This document shows, piece by piece, positions 31,153 to 40,418 of a stretch of 41,454 bases of DNA (position 1 is its first letter; every line of letters starts with the position of its first letter). The translations under genes and the position numbers were made by a program. Below the pieces are notes generated by a model that was not told where the DNA came from, searched no databases, and was given only the letters and a program-made list of their open reading frames with translations. Source of the DNA: Coprothermobacter sp. (GTDB taxonomy: Bacteria; Caldisericota; Caldisericia; Cryosericales; Cryosericaceae); the NCBI GenBank assembly GCA_013824685.1, contig PNOG01000008.1, forward strand, positions 1 through 41,454, given 5' to 3'.

Positions 31153-32529
31153 TCAATTGGCGACATTTGCCTCAACAAGCACAGAAATCGCTGCTCCAGG
31201 CACTTCTTCGCCGGGTGGAACATAGTCCGGAATCAGGATCTCCACATCGCGGATGTCGCGCACCATGAAGCTCGCGACGCTCACTAGCAGCGCCACGCCA
31301 CCAAACAGCACAAACATGAGAGCCATGCCGGCCCCACGGCCGACGCCGACCAGTGGGCCAAAGATTCCTGTCAAGACCCCTCCAGGCATCATCCAGGGCT
31401 CAAATACCAGGTCGGCCAGTGGTCCAGCGGTCAGCATGGCCACGGGCACCGAGACCTGTGCAATCATCATGCGCGTGCCAAAGACCTTGCCCTGCACGTC
31501 GTGTGGCACTTTCGCCTGCCAGATAGCGTCGCTGCAACCGTTGAGAAATGGGATGATGAGCGATCCGAGAAACCCGGAAATGAGCCAGATGGGCAGCGTT
31601 CGGCCAAACCCCATGAGCATGATGCCCAGGACGGACGCCAACACCATTCCCCACAGGACGCCGTACACCTTGCGGTGCGGTCCACCCCAGGCCGTCATGA
31701 GAGCACCTCCGACGACACCGCCGACGGCGGACACCGTGTTGACGATGCCCAGTGTGGTCGCACTGTTACTGGTCCGCGCCAGGATCATCGGGGTCCACAG
31801 CGTCAGGCACACCATCGCGACGAGGTTCGATGCAAAGAAGCTGAGTTGCAGCAGGAGCAGTGGCCGGCGTGCCGCGATGTAGCGCCAGCCGAAGACCGTC
31901 TCCTTCCAGAGGCTGCCGCGTGCCTCTTCGCCTTCCTGAGATCGTGAAGGAAAGGGAACATTGACCGCCACCAGCAATGCGACGGCGATGCAGAATGAAG
32001 CGATGTCGAACAGAAAGATCGGCACGAGGCCCCACGTCACGACGATCGCACCCGCAATGATGGGCGCAAGGATGCCGGAACCGCTCTGCGCCAGCGACAT
32101 CATGCCCGCAGCCCGGCCATACTTCTCCTTGGGCATCATAGTGCTGATAGCGGCCTGATACGCCGGCCACTGGAATGCCTGGAACGTCCCGGACAACACC
32201 CCCACGACGCAGAGGTGCCAGATCTGCAGGTGCCCGGTGACGTACAGGATGAGCATGATGACCGTGCCCAGTCCTGACGCTACGTCCGACACCCCCATGG
32301 TCACCTTGCGGTTCCACCGGTCGACCAGCGCTCCGGCGATGGGACTCATGATGATAGTGGGTGTGAAACTGAAGAACGCAACGATGCTCAGGGCGGTTGC
32401 ATGACCCGTCACCTGCCACGCCCACACGCTTATACCGAAAGCGGTCATCGCGGACCCGACAAGCGAGACCACCTGACCAGCCCAGATGAGTGTAAACGCC
32501 TTCATTCCCGTCGGTCGAACTCGAGCCAC
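31153..32529 (-). CDS. MFS exporter (EntS/DHA3-like, MFS_3)
   Basis: 458-aa inner-membrane protein with about twelve helices. It resembles the enterobactin-exporter/macrolide-efflux type of major facilitator: a start of KAFTLIWAGQVVSLVGSAM, then FFSFTPTIIMSPIAGALVDRWNRKVTM, where the DRWNRR-like A-loop motif is clear. Substrate unknown; drugs or siderophores are typical. The GTG start at 32529 follows AGGAGGGCTTT. An ATG eight codons later is the alternative, and the much longer open frame has no ribosome binding site. Confidence 0.9.
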   Translation of the reverse strand: MARVRPTGMKAFTLIWAGQVVSLVGSAMTAFGISVWAWQVTGHATALSIVAFFSFTPTIIMSPIAGALVDRWNRKVTMGVSDVASGLGTVIMLILYVTGHLQIWHLCVVGVLSGTFQAFQWPAYQAAISTMMPKEKYGRAAGMMSLAQSGSGILAPIIAGAIVVTWGLVPIFLFDIASFCIAVALLVAVNVPFPSRSQEGEEARGSLWKETVFGWRYIAARRPLLLLQLSFFASNLVAMVCLTLWTPMILARTSNSATTLGIVNTVSAVGGVVGGALMTAWGGPHRKVYGVLWGMVLASVLGIMLMGFGRTLPIWLISGFLGSLIIPFLNGCSDAIWQAKVPHDVQGKVFGTRMMIAQVSVPVAMLTAGPLADLVFEPWMMPGGVLTGIFGPLVGVGRGAGMALMFVLFGGVALLVSVASFMVRDIRDVEILIPDYVPPGEEVPGAAISVLVEANVAN

Positions 32530-32627
32530 AAAGCCCTCCTCATGGGTTTCTACCACTGGATGCTCGTGCACAAAGGATAGAGGAATTGTTGACTCTTGCA
32601 ACAGGATCGGCCGGCCGGCCAGAGAAG

Positions 32628-32655
32628 GGCGCCGCACCAGACCAGGTGCGGCGCC
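32628..32655 (-). terminator. terminator after the DUF362 gene
   Basis: An 11-bp G/C-rich stem (32628-32638 with 32645-32655) and 6-base loop lie 28 bases past the stop codon, followed on the minus strand by CTTCTCT. Confidence 0.65.
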
Positions 32656-32682
32656 TGGAAGGGACGTGTCTTGAGGAAGGTC

Positions 32683-33792
32683 CTACTCGACGGCCACCAG
32701 CTCGTACCGCCGCGTGCCCAGTCCGATCTCCTCGGCGTGGGCGACCTGGGATTCCCAGTGCGTTTCGGGATGGACGTGTGTGAACTTGTCTCCGTGCTCG
32801 AAGTGAACGTCGGCAAGCACACTTCCCTGGTTGGCGACGGCTCTGTTGACGAGGTCCACGCACGCCTGGTCGAGGGCCACCGGGTCGAAGCTCGCGGCAA
32901 TGCCGATATCGGGCACGATGGCTGCATCGTTGAGGTCCCAGCAATCGCAGCTGGGGCTGACGTTCATGATGAAGCTGACGTGGAACGCCGGCTTGCCATG
33001 CAGGACGGCATAGGCATATTCCGCGATCTTCTCGTTGAGCGCGTCGTTGGTCCCCTGGAACACGGGGGGCGCGGCGCCGTACATGCAGACCGCGACGCAC
33101 TGCCCACAGCCGACGCACTTCGTGTAGTCGATGACAGCCTTGTGGTCGGCGTTCCATCCGATTGCGACCTGCGGGCAGGAACGGACGCAGGTGCCGCAGG
33201 AGACGCACTTGACGACGTCGATACGCGGCTTGGATTCAGAGTGCATCTGCATCTTGCCGCCCCGCGAGCCACTGCCCATGCCGATATTCTTGAGCGTGCC
33301 CCCGAAGCCGGCCTGCTCATGACCCTTGAAGTGCGTAAGCGAGACAATGATGTCGGCGTCGGCAATTGCAGTGCCGATCTTGGCAGTTTCGCAGCGCTTG
33401 AGATGGATGGGCACCTCGCGGTAGTCCGTGCCCTTGAGGCCGTCGGCGATGATGACGTCTGCCCCGACGGTGATACGGTTGAAACCGTTCTCCTGGGCAG
33501 ACTGCAGGTGATCGACCGCATTGGAGCGGCCTCCCGTATACAGCGTATTGCAGTCGGTCAGAAAGGGCCTGCCGCCCAGTTCACGAATCAGCCTGACGAC
33601 ACGCGCGACGTAGTTGGGGCGAATGTAGGCGAGGTTGCCGGGCTCTCCCAGGTGCAGCTTGAGCGCAACGAACTTGTCCTTGAAGTCGATGTCTGTGACG
33701 CCGGCGGCGCGTATCACAGCCTCGGTCTTGTCCAGCAGATTGTGACCGGGACGCGTGCGCAGGCCGGTGAACCACACCTTCGACGCGCTCAT
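32683..33792 (-). CDS. DUF362 protein with two [4Fe-4S] ferredoxin motifs
   Basis: 369-aa protein. The N-terminal DUF362 domain (about 1-190) has KLHLGEPGNLAYIRP and SLTHFKGHEQAGFGGTLKNIGMG. Then come two ferredoxin clusters, CVSCGTCVRSCP and CVGCGQCVAVC, and a C-terminal continuation of DUF362 with SFIMNVSPSCDCW. Such proteins are called DUF362 4Fe-4S proteins. They are probably cytosolic redox proteins, and their partners are unknown. I start at ATG 33792 (GGAGCAGGC upstream), nine codons after another ATG, because it overlaps a well-translated leader ORF by ATGA. Confidence 0.88.
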   Translation of the reverse strand: MSASKVWFTGLRTRPGHNLLDKTEAVIRAAGVTDIDFKDKFVALKLHLGEPGNLAYIRPNYVARVVRLIRELGGRPFLTDCNTLYTGGRSNAVDHLQSAQENGFNRITVGADVIIADGLKGTDYREVPIHLKRCETAKIGTAIADADIIVSLTHFKGHEQAGFGGTLKNIGMGSGSRGGKMQMHSESKPRIDVVKCVSCGTCVRSCPQVAIGWNADHKAVIDYTKCVGCGQCVAVCMYGAAPPVFQGTNDALNEKIAEYAYAVLHGKPAFHVSFIMNVSPSCDCWDLNDAAIVPDIGIAASFDPVALDQACVDLVNRAVANQGSVLADVHFEHGDKFTHVHPETHWESQVAHAEEIGLGTRRYELVAVE

Positions 33793-33857
33793 GCCTGCTC
33801 CATAGCGGTTTGCGGCCATCGCAATCCTGTAATCTCATTGACGGAATCGTTGTTCAT
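33789..33857 (-). CDS. 22-codon leader ORF coupled to the DUF362 gene
   Basis: ATG 33857 follows a near-perfect AGGAGGAACAC and encodes 22 residues (MNNDSVNEITGLRWPQTAMEQA is the whole product when read in two parts: MNNDSVNEITG and LRWPQTAMEQA). It ends in a TGA that overlaps the DUF362 ATG (ATGA). The best ribosome binding site of the transcript thus serves this short frame, and DUF362 translation is probably coupled to it. It may be a regulatory leader or the stub of a former gene. Confidence 0.45.
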   Translation of the reverse strand: MNNDSVNEITGLRWPQTAMEQA

Positions 33858-33889
33858 GTGTTCCTCCTGACGTGAAGTATCTCTTGGTT

Positions 33890-33917
33890 ACTGTAGCGCG
33901 ACGGCGCCCGCGCGCAA
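33890..33917 (-). promoter_or_regulatory. promoter of the leader ORF-DUF362 unit
   Basis: On the minus strand TTGCGC (33917-33912) and TACAGT (33895-33890) are 16 bases apart, about 33 bases before the leader ORF start. Confidence 0.4.
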
Positions 33918-34015
33918 CCTCAGCAGCCTGTCGCTGTAGGGCAAGACCGACCTGGTCCTGGTGGATGAGCGCCGACGGGCGCTTGGCGACGACCATGCCG
34001 AATCTGTTCTCCGTG

Positions 34016-34044
34016 TTGTATCGTCACATCGAACGGGATATCAT
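34016..34044 (+). promoter_or_regulatory. promoter of the ABC-2 exporter operon
   Basis: TTGTAT (34016-34021) and TATCAT (34039-34044) are separated by 17 bases, 60 bases before the ATPase start codon. Confidence 0.55.
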
Positions 34045-34103
34045 GATTTACGTTGACGCATTGTCACGGCTGCACCGGCAACGACAGAAAAAGGGAGTCG
34101 CTC

Positions 34104-35048
34104 ATGGGAGACACGCTGGCTATCCAGGTACAGGACCTGCACCGCAGCTTTGGACAGAATCGGGCGGTCGACGGCGTTTCCTTTGACGTCCTTCGAGGCG
34201 AGATCTTCAGCCTTCTTGGCCCCAACGGCGCCGGCAAGACGACCACGATCAGCATGCTCTCGTGCCTGCTGAAGGCCGACTCCGGTGACGCGCTGGTGAT
34301 GGGACACAGCATCTCAGTCAAACCCCAGCAGGTGAAGGCATCCATCGGTGTTGTCCCTCAGGAGGTTGCCCTGTACAGCGACCTGTCGGCTCGCGAAAAC
34401 CTGCTGTTCTGGGGAAAGATGCAGGGGCTGCGCGGCGTCCCTCTGGCCCGCCGTGTCGACGAGGTTCTGGAAGTCATCGGGCTCACAGACCGTCAGAGGG
34501 AACGGGTCAGCACGTACTCGGGCGGCATGAAGCGCCGCGTGAACATCGCAGTCGCACTTCTCCACAAGCCTGCACTGGTGATCATGGATGAACCCACGGT
34601 CGGCATCGACCCGCAAAGCCGCCGGTCCATCCTGGACAATGTCAAACAGCTTCGCGATCAGGGCATGACGGTCCTGTACACCACGCACTACATGGAGGAA
34701 GCGCAGGAGCTGTCCGACCACGTAGGCATCATGGACCATGGCAAGCTTGTCGCGGTGGGCACACAGCAGGAGCTGATCACCAGTGTGGGCGAACTCGACC
34801 GTATCCAGCTGCGGCTCGCCGGACCTGCCGAAGGCTTGCTGGAGACCTGGAAGACGGTCACGGGCATCCATGACGTGACTTCAGACGATGGCATCGTGAC
34901 CGTGTTTGCGGCCGACAGCAACCGTGTGCTTCCTCGTCTCTTCGAAAGCGCCGCCAGAGCAGGTGTGCGGATTGCGTCGGTCGACGTCCAGGAGCCAAAC
35001 CTCGAAGCCGTGTTCCTTCGTCTCACCGGCCGCGCACTGCGCGACTGA
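34104..35048 (+). CDS. ABC-2 type exporter, ATP-binding protein (DrrA-like)
   Basis: 314-aa cytosolic ATPase. Walker A is GPNGAGKT in SLLGPNGAGKTTTISM. The Q-loop follows in GVVPQEVALYSDLSARENL, the signature is YSGGMKRRVNIA, and Walker B is LVIMDEPTVGIDPQSR. A C-terminal regulatory extension (about 215-314) ends with PNLEAVFLRLTGRALRD, the usual end of DrrA/CcmA-like ATPases. The start follows GGGAG, before two permease genes in the same direction. Likely exports a drug, lipid or peptide; the substrate cannot be read. Confidence 0.94.
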   Translation: MGDTLAIQVQDLHRSFGQNRAVDGVSFDVLRGEIFSLLGPNGAGKTTTISMLSCLLKADSGDALVMGHSISVKPQQVKASIGVVPQEVALYSDLSARENLLFWGKMQGLRGVPLARRVDEVLEVIGLTDRQRERVSTYSGGMKRRVNIAVALLHKPALVIMDEPTVGIDPQSRRSILDNVKQLRDQGMTVLYTTHYMEEAQELSDHVGIMDHGKLVAVGTQQELITSVGELDRIQLRLAGPAEGLLETWKTVTGIHDVTSDDGIVTVFAADSNRVLPRLFESAARAGVRIASVDVQEPNLEAVFLRLTGRALRD

Positions 35049-35054
35049 GCTCTC

Positions 35055-36350
35055 ATGCAGGCATTCGACGTCGCTCTCAAGGACATACGCCACTCGTTCA
35101 CTAGTCTGTTCGGACTGATGTTCATGTTTGCCATCCCGTTGCTCATCGTCGGCCTGTTAGCCGTAGCATTCGGCGGCACTTCCACATCGAAACAGCAGGC
35201 GCTCAGCGTCCCTGTCACGAAGGTCGTCCTCGCCAACCTCGACGCGGGAGGCCAAGCCGTCGACCTCGACCCTTCCGATGCTGACCCGTCCACGACGGCA
35301 GGAGACATCCTGACACACCTGCTCGTATCAGACGACATGAAGGGACTCGTCGCCGTCACGACGGCTGGGTCCGCCAAGGCCGCCCGCGACGCCGTGGACA
35401 GCCGCACGGCTGAAGTCGCTGTCATCATCCCGACAACCTTCACACAGACCTGTATGGAAGGTGTGCCGGCGGGAGCAGTCGAAGTCTACCAGGATCCCAC
35501 GATCACACTCGGTCCCGGCATCGTCCGCGCCATCATCGGCCAGTTCGCCGACGAGTTCACATCGGTCCGCATCATGCAGTCGACCGTGACCGGCAGCCTC
35601 ACCGCGGCGGGCATCACAGTATCACCAGACGATATGGCGCAGGCGATACGACGTTTCGTCGACGAGGCGATGCCCGCAGAAACAGCATCGGGACCTCTGA
35701 AGATCGAAGCGCCCCCCGCGAAACAACAGAAGTCTGCAAGCCTTCTTGCCACGATCCTCGCCGTCAACATGGCCGCCATGATGGTCTTCTACGTCTTCTA
35801 CACGGGAACAGCCTGTGCCGAGAGTATCCTGCTGGAACAGGAGCAGGGGACCTTGCAGCGCCTGTTCACCACCAGAACCACCCCGGCAATCGTGATGCAG
35901 GGCAAGATGCTGGCGATCCTGCTGACCACAGTCATTCAGATGCTGGTCCTGATGCTGTTCTCAGCACTTGCGTTCGGCATCCGCTGGGGTGGCCTCCTGC
36001 CGATCGCGATCGCTCTCGTTCCAACGGCCTTGTGCGCTTCGGCATTCGGCATCTTCCTCATGTCGTTCCTGAAGACGAGCCGGCAAGCCGGCGTCGTGTT
36101 CGGCGGAGTCGTGACGGCGACGGGAATACTTGCACTCGCGAGCGTGTTCACGATGAGTGCCCCGTCCGCTGCCAAGCTGGGACAGTTAGTAGCTCTCTTC
36201 GTGCCCCAGGGGTGGTCACTCCTCGCCTTCCGGCAGGCCATGGACGGAGCCCCCATGGGCCGGCTGCTCATGAGCGCGGCAGTCCTGCTCGCCTGGACCG
36301 CGGTCATGTTCCTTGTTGGCCGCGCCCGCATGGCGCGGCGGTTCGCGTAA
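35055..36350 (+). CDS. ABC-2 type exporter permease 1
   Basis: 431-aa inner-membrane permease (ABC2_membrane_3 type). The first helix is at about 18-42. A large extracytoplasmic domain of about 200 residues follows, then five or six helices from about 230 onward. The helical part includes EQEQGTLQRLFTTRTTPAIVMQGKML, the coupling-helix region of the family. Starts six bases after the ATPase stop, without a strong ribosome binding site of its own, so it is translationally linked. Confidence 0.9.
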   Translation: MQAFDVALKDIRHSFTSLFGLMFMFAIPLLIVGLLAVAFGGTSTSKQQALSVPVTKVVLANLDAGGQAVDLDPSDADPSTTAGDILTHLLVSDDMKGLVAVTTAGSAKAARDAVDSRTAEVAVIIPTTFTQTCMEGVPAGAVEVYQDPTITLGPGIVRAIIGQFADEFTSVRIMQSTVTGSLTAAGITVSPDDMAQAIRRFVDEAMPAETASGPLKIEAPPAKQQKSASLLATILAVNMAAMMVFYVFYTGTACAESILLEQEQGTLQRLFTTRTTPAIVMQGKMLAILLTTVIQMLVLMLFSALAFGIRWGGLLPIAIALVPTALCASAFGIFLMSFLKTSRQAGVVFGGVVTATGILALASVFTMSAPSAAKLGQLVALFVPQGWSLLAFRQAMDGAPMGRLLMSAAVLLAWTAVMFLVGRARMARRFA

Positions 36351-36358
36351 GGTCCGCT

Positions 36359-37591
36359 ATGAGTGCCATCGACCTGACGATCAAGGACCTCATGCAGATC
36401 CTGCGCGACCGCAAGTCCCTGATGTTCATCCTGATCATGCCTATCGCGTTCACCCTCCTGTTCGGATTCGCGTTCGGCGGCTACGGCGCTCCAGCGGACA
36501 CCCGTCTGCCGGTCGTCGTCACCGGTGACACGGGCGACCCGGCCTATGCAGCCCTCGTCGACCTTGTGGAATCCTCAACCGTCGCCCGCCTGGCCACCCC
36601 CGCAAGCATGGAGGACCAGGCTCTTCGTGTCTCTGTCCGGGATGGCAAGGTCACCGCCGTTCTCTTCATCCCAACCGGGTTCCTGCGGACCTGCTACGAT
36701 GGCACCGTCCCGCCGCTGCCATGCGTCGTGGACGTCGCAAGCAGTAGTGGAACGACAGCCAGGAACGAGTTGGCAAACCTGTCGACACGCCTCACGAGTG
36801 CCGTTCGGACCGCACGCATGACGGCCACCGTGTACCGGGACCTGGCGCCTCCCTCAGGGTTCGACAGACCATCGGCACTCACGTTTGATCAGTTCACGGA
36901 TGCATTCAGGAACGCAGTGTCTGCGTGGAAGATACAGCCAACGGCCGTCACTGTGACGGTATCGAGCAAGCTCACGGAACAGCAGCGCAATGCCGGCGGC
37001 TTTGCGCACACTTCCCCCAGCATGATGCTGCAGTTCTCTATCGCCGGACTCATCGGTGCTGCCGGAATCGTCGTCGAAGAGAGAAAATCCCGGACCCTTG
37101 CCCGCCTCATGACGACCAGGCTGTCGCGTTCCGGCATCCTCCTGGGACACTACCTCGCCATGTTCATACAGGTCTTCGCGCAGCTCACCATGCTCATCCT
37201 GTTCGCGGCCGTGGTCCTGCGTGTCCAGTACCTGCATGCGCCCCTCGCGACCCTGCTCGTGACAACCTGCGCTTCGGCATTCGTGGCAGCACTCGGGCTG
37301 CTCATCGGGGTCGCGTCACGCTCTGAGGAGCAGGCGATAGCGTTCTCGCTCATCCTCATGTTCGTCCTCTCCGGTCTCGGCGGCGCGTGGGTCCCTCTGC
37401 AGTTCACCGGCGCGGTGTTCCAGAAGGTAGCGCGAGCGACGCCGGGATCACTGATCATCGACGCCTATGAGAATGTTGTCCAGCGAGGTCTCGGCGTATC
37501 CTCGGTCCTCATGTCCTGTGCCTTGCTGCTGGCCTGTGCCACCAGCCTTGCCGTCCTGGCCGTGCTCCGCTTTCGCAGACAGTCAGCCTGA
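36359..37591 (+). CDS. ABC-2 type exporter permease 2
   Basis: 410-aa permease with the same plan as the one before it: N-terminal helix (about 18-40), extracytoplasmic domain, then a block of helices beginning near residue 217. The coupling-helix region reads EERKSRTLARLMTTRLSRSGILLGHYL. The two permeases probably form a heterodimer over an ATPase dimer. Start at 36359, eight bases after the preceding stop; the longer open frame lies inside the upstream permease. No terminator is seen after the stop. Confidence 0.9.
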   Translation: MSAIDLTIKDLMQILRDRKSLMFILIMPIAFTLLFGFAFGGYGAPADTRLPVVVTGDTGDPAYAALVDLVESSTVARLATPASMEDQALRVSVRDGKVTAVLFIPTGFLRTCYDGTVPPLPCVVDVASSSGTTARNELANLSTRLTSAVRTARMTATVYRDLAPPSGFDRPSALTFDQFTDAFRNAVSAWKIQPTAVTVTVSSKLTEQQRNAGGFAHTSPSMMLQFSIAGLIGAAGIVVEERKSRTLARLMTTRLSRSGILLGHYLAMFIQVFAQLTMLILFAAVVLRVQYLHAPLATLLVTTCASAFVAALGLLIGVASRSEEQAIAFSLILMFVLSGLGGAWVPLQFTGAVFQKVARATPGSLIIDAYENVVQRGLGVSSVLMSCALLLACATSLAVLAVLRFRRQSA

Positions 37592-38281
37592 CGCACAGCT
37601 CGGTCCGACGCGACAGAAAATGCCCCATGGACAGGAAGTCACGTACACCTTGACAATTCCTGCGGCACTGCAATAGTGTGCATAGACGAGGTGGAACACA
37701 TGGAACGACACGTGGAATGTCCCGTAGCGGGGACGTCAGATGTGAGGTGCTGAAACGCGGTGCACAGAGGTCTGTTCTGTCATGATTGGATCCGCCGCTT
37801 ACGTTGGCGTGCCCATGTCGACCACGGTACAGCGCGTCGAACCTCTCCCTTGTAGCCTGTTCACAGACCCGCGTGCTCCGTCATGCCGGAAGCTGCCGGC
37901 AAACGCACTCCAATAGCTCCTTCATGGTCCTCAGCCTCCGCCTATTGACTTTTCTGGTCATTCTGCAAGAATTGATTATGGACATCAGATGGTTCCCCAA
38001 CTTTGTCTCATACCTAGACTTACCACACCCATTCGGTTCATGCTCACGCCTTGTTCCGGATGTCTGTGCCTTGGACTCACCGAGCAGGACTCTGTCCGAA
38101 GTCCGCATTGAGCAGGGACCCAAGCCCTCAGCTTGCGCAGTTGCCAGAAGACCTCGCGGAGAATGTGCCGTGAGGTCTTTCCGCTTTCTTGGGAAGGGGG
38201 TGTCAGCAGGCCTGCAAACCTGACGACGCTCTGTCGCTCCACGAACCCGTACCACACATCCACATCAAGAGAGGAGAACAC
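37592..38281 (+). other. 690-base gap before livK
   Basis: No conserved gene is visible. A TTGACA at 37650-37655 has only a poor -10 after it. A 17-codon ORF (37700-37753) follows GAGGTGGAACAC but matches nothing. Longer open frames on both strands (37786-38223 plus, 37881-38255 minus) lack protein character and look random. The 3' part is the presumed leader of the liv operon, with one clear hairpin (38148-38179). Confidence 0.5.
38148..38179 (+). promoter_or_regulatory. leader hairpin / possible attenuator of the liv operon
   Basis: A 12-bp stem with one G-U pair (38148-38159 with 38168-38179) and an 8-base loop is followed by TTCCGCTTTCTT. It lies about 100 bases before livK. It could be a terminator that controls readthrough into the operon. 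I recognise no T-box or known riboswitch around it. Confidence 0.45.
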
Positions 38282-39442
38282 ATGAGGAGACTGCTTGCTA
38301 TTATTCTTGTCTGTGCACTCATTGCCGGCGTTGGCGTCGGATGCAAGAAAGCTGAGGTCCTACCCACCGAACAGGTTGTCAACCTGGGCGGTATCTACCC
38401 GATGACCGGTGGCTCGGCCACCTTCGGTACTTCCAGCATGCAGGGTACAGCCATGGCCGTCGAGGAGTTCAATGCTGCCGGCGGAGCAATGGTCGACGGC
38501 GTCAAGACGACTATCAACTACATCAACGAGGACGACGCTGGTTCCCCCGAAGTCGGCGCCAGCGCCGCTCAGAAGCTCATCAACCAGGACAAGGTCATCG
38601 GCATCATCGGCGCCGTCATGAGCAAGGTCACCCTGGCCGTCGCGCCTATCGCGCAGTCTGCCGGCGTCCCGGAGATCTCGCCAACGTCCACCAATGAGAA
38701 GGTCACGCTGGTCGGTGACTACATTTTCCGTGCCTGCTTCATCGACCCGTTCCAGGGTAAGGTCATGGCCAACTACGCGTGGAACACGCTGAAGGTCAAG
38801 ACGGCCGCCTGCTTGTTCGACAACGGCAACGACTACCCCAAGGGACTGGCCGAGAACTTCAAGGCCAGTTTCGAGAGCCTGGGCGGCAAAGTCGTCGCCT
38901 ATGAAGCCTTCACGGATGAAGACAAGACGGTCGACTTCAAGGCCCAGCTGACCAAAATCAAGGCTGCCAAGCCTGAGTTCCTGTACCTTTCGGGCTACTA
39001 CGGATCCACCGCACTCATCCTGAAACAGGCCCGCGCAATGGGTCTGAACGTCCCCGCCGGCGGCGGCGATGGCTGGGACTCACCTGACCTCGTCAAGATA
39101 GGTGGTGCGGCTGTCGAGGGTGGCGTCTTCTCCAACCACTTCTCCAAGGACGACCTCAGCCCCAAAGTCCAGGCTTTCGTCGCGGCATACACGGCCAAGT
39201 ACGGGGCAGCGCCCGACGCACTCGCTGCTCTTGCGTATGACGCTGCGGGACTGTTCCTCGACGCGTTCAAGACTGCCGGCTCAATCAAGGGCTCGGACAT
39301 CAGGGATGCCATGAAAAATACGACCTTCTCGGGCATCGGCGGTGCCTACAAGTTCGACGAAAACCGCAACCCCATCAAGGCCGCAGTCATCCTGCAGATC
39401 AAGAACGGCCAGCAGACGTTCCTGACAACTGTCAACCCGTAA
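38282..39442 (+). CDS. livK: branched-chain amino acid ABC importer, substrate-binding lipoprotein
   Basis: 386-aa periplasmic or surface-anchored binding protein (Peripla_BP_6). The signal peptide ends in a lipobox at GVGC (C21). Mature sequence motifs are GGIYPMTGGSATFGTSSMQGTAMAVEEFN, then INEDDAGSPEVGASAAQKLI, GAVMSKVTLAVAPIAQSAGVPEISPTST and, later, the YLSGYYGSTALILKQARAMG hinge region. All are typical of Leu/Ile/Val or related amino-acid-binding proteins. The start follows GAGGAGAACAC. It leads the livK-livH-livM-livG operon; the ligand may also be another amino acid or short amide. Confidence 0.93.
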   Translation: MRRLLAIILVCALIAGVGVGCKKAEVLPTEQVVNLGGIYPMTGGSATFGTSSMQGTAMAVEEFNAAGGAMVDGVKTTINYINEDDAGSPEVGASAAQKLINQDKVIGIIGAVMSKVTLAVAPIAQSAGVPEISPTSTNEKVTLVGDYIFRACFIDPFQGKVMANYAWNTLKVKTAACLFDNGNDYPKGLAENFKASFESLGGKVVAYEAFTDEDKTVDFKAQLTKIKAAKPEFLYLSGYYGSTALILKQARAMGLNVPAGGGDGWDSPDLVKIGGAAVEGGVFSNHFSKDDLSPKVQAFVAAYTAKYGAAPDALAALAYDAAGLFLDAFKTAGSIKGSDIRDAMKNTTFSGIGGAYKFDENRNPIKAAVILQIKNGQQTFLTTVNP

Positions 39443-39511
39443 CCTAGCACGCATCTCGGCGCAGCGGGAACCAGGTACGTCCCCGCTGCGCCTCCTGTTG
39501 GAGGAGAAAAC

Positions 39512-40417
39512 ATGGGCCAGTTCCTGCAGCAACTCATCAACGGCATTCAGTTAGGCAGTATCTATGCCCTGATTGCCCTGGGCTATACAATGGTGTATGG
39601 CATCGTGCGCCTCATCAATTTCGCTCACGCCGACATTTTCATGGTTGGCGCTTACATGGGGTTCTTTCTCGCCCCTGTCATGGCCAAGGTCTTTGGTGGT
39701 GCCTTCATCCCGACGATCATCGCAGCCATGCTCATTACCGGCCTGCTTGGCTTCGTCATGGAGAAACTTGCCTATCGCCCGCTGCGGTACAAATCACGGT
39801 TGTCCGCCCTCATCACAGCGCTGGGCGTGTCGCTGTTCCTGGAGAACTTCTGTGCCCTGCCATTCGTCTTCGGCCCGACGTTCCGCAAGTTCCCCGACCT
39901 CATCGTGGCCAAGAACATTCCCCTCCCCGGCAGCCTCGGCCTCATCATCGACAACGTGCTGCTGCTCGACGTCGGCGTTTCGGTCGTCCTGATGGTCCTG
40001 CTGTTCTGGTTCGTGAACAAGACGCTCATCGGCAAGCAGATGCGTGCGGTGTCATTCGACAAGCCGACAGCAAGCCTCATGGGCATCAACATCGACGTCG
40101 TCATCAGTACGGCCTTTATCGTGGGTCCGGCGCTGGCAGGTGCCGGCGGCATCCTGTTCGGCGTGACCTACGGCAGCCTGAATTCCCCGTCCCTGGGCAT
40201 ATGGTGGGGCCTAAAGGCGTTCATCGCAGCGGTCCTTGGCGGCATCGGCAATATCCCGGGCGCCGTGCTGGGCGCGTATATCATGGGAATCTCGGAGGCG
40301 TTTGCGACGTCGGTCAACTCCAACCTGGGGTATGGCATCGCGTTCGCCATCCTTATTGGCATCCTGCTTGTTCGACCAAGCGGCCTGCTGGGCAAGTTTA
40401 TGCCGGAGAAGGTCTGA
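39512..40417 (+). CDS. livH: branched-chain amino acid ABC importer permease LivH
   Basis: 301-aa inner-membrane permease. The N-terminal QQLINGIQLGSIYALIALGYTMVYGIVRLINFAHAD block is diagnostic for LivH. Seven to eight helices follow, with the late GIWWGLKAFIAAVLGGIGNIPGAVLGA transporter loop. GGAGGAG precedes the start, 69 bases after livK. The next gene begins one base after its stop codon. Confidence 0.95.
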   Translation: MGQFLQQLINGIQLGSIYALIALGYTMVYGIVRLINFAHADIFMVGAYMGFFLAPVMAKVFGGAFIPTIIAAMLITGLLGFVMEKLAYRPLRYKSRLSALITALGVSLFLENFCALPFVFGPTFRKFPDLIVAKNIPLPGSLGLIIDNVLLLDVGVSVVLMVLLFWFVNKTLIGKQMRAVSFDKPTASLMGINIDVVISTAFIVGPALAGAGGILFGVTYGSLNSPSLGIWWGLKAFIAAVLGGIGNIPGAVLGAYIMGISEAFATSVNSNLGYGIAFAILIGILLVRPSGLLGKFMPEKV

Positions 40418-40418
40418 C

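Noticed and set aside
32596-33870. 424-codon open frame opposite the DUF362 gene
   Set aside because: Antisense shadow; the minus strand has two ferredoxin motifs, a ribosome binding site and a terminator.
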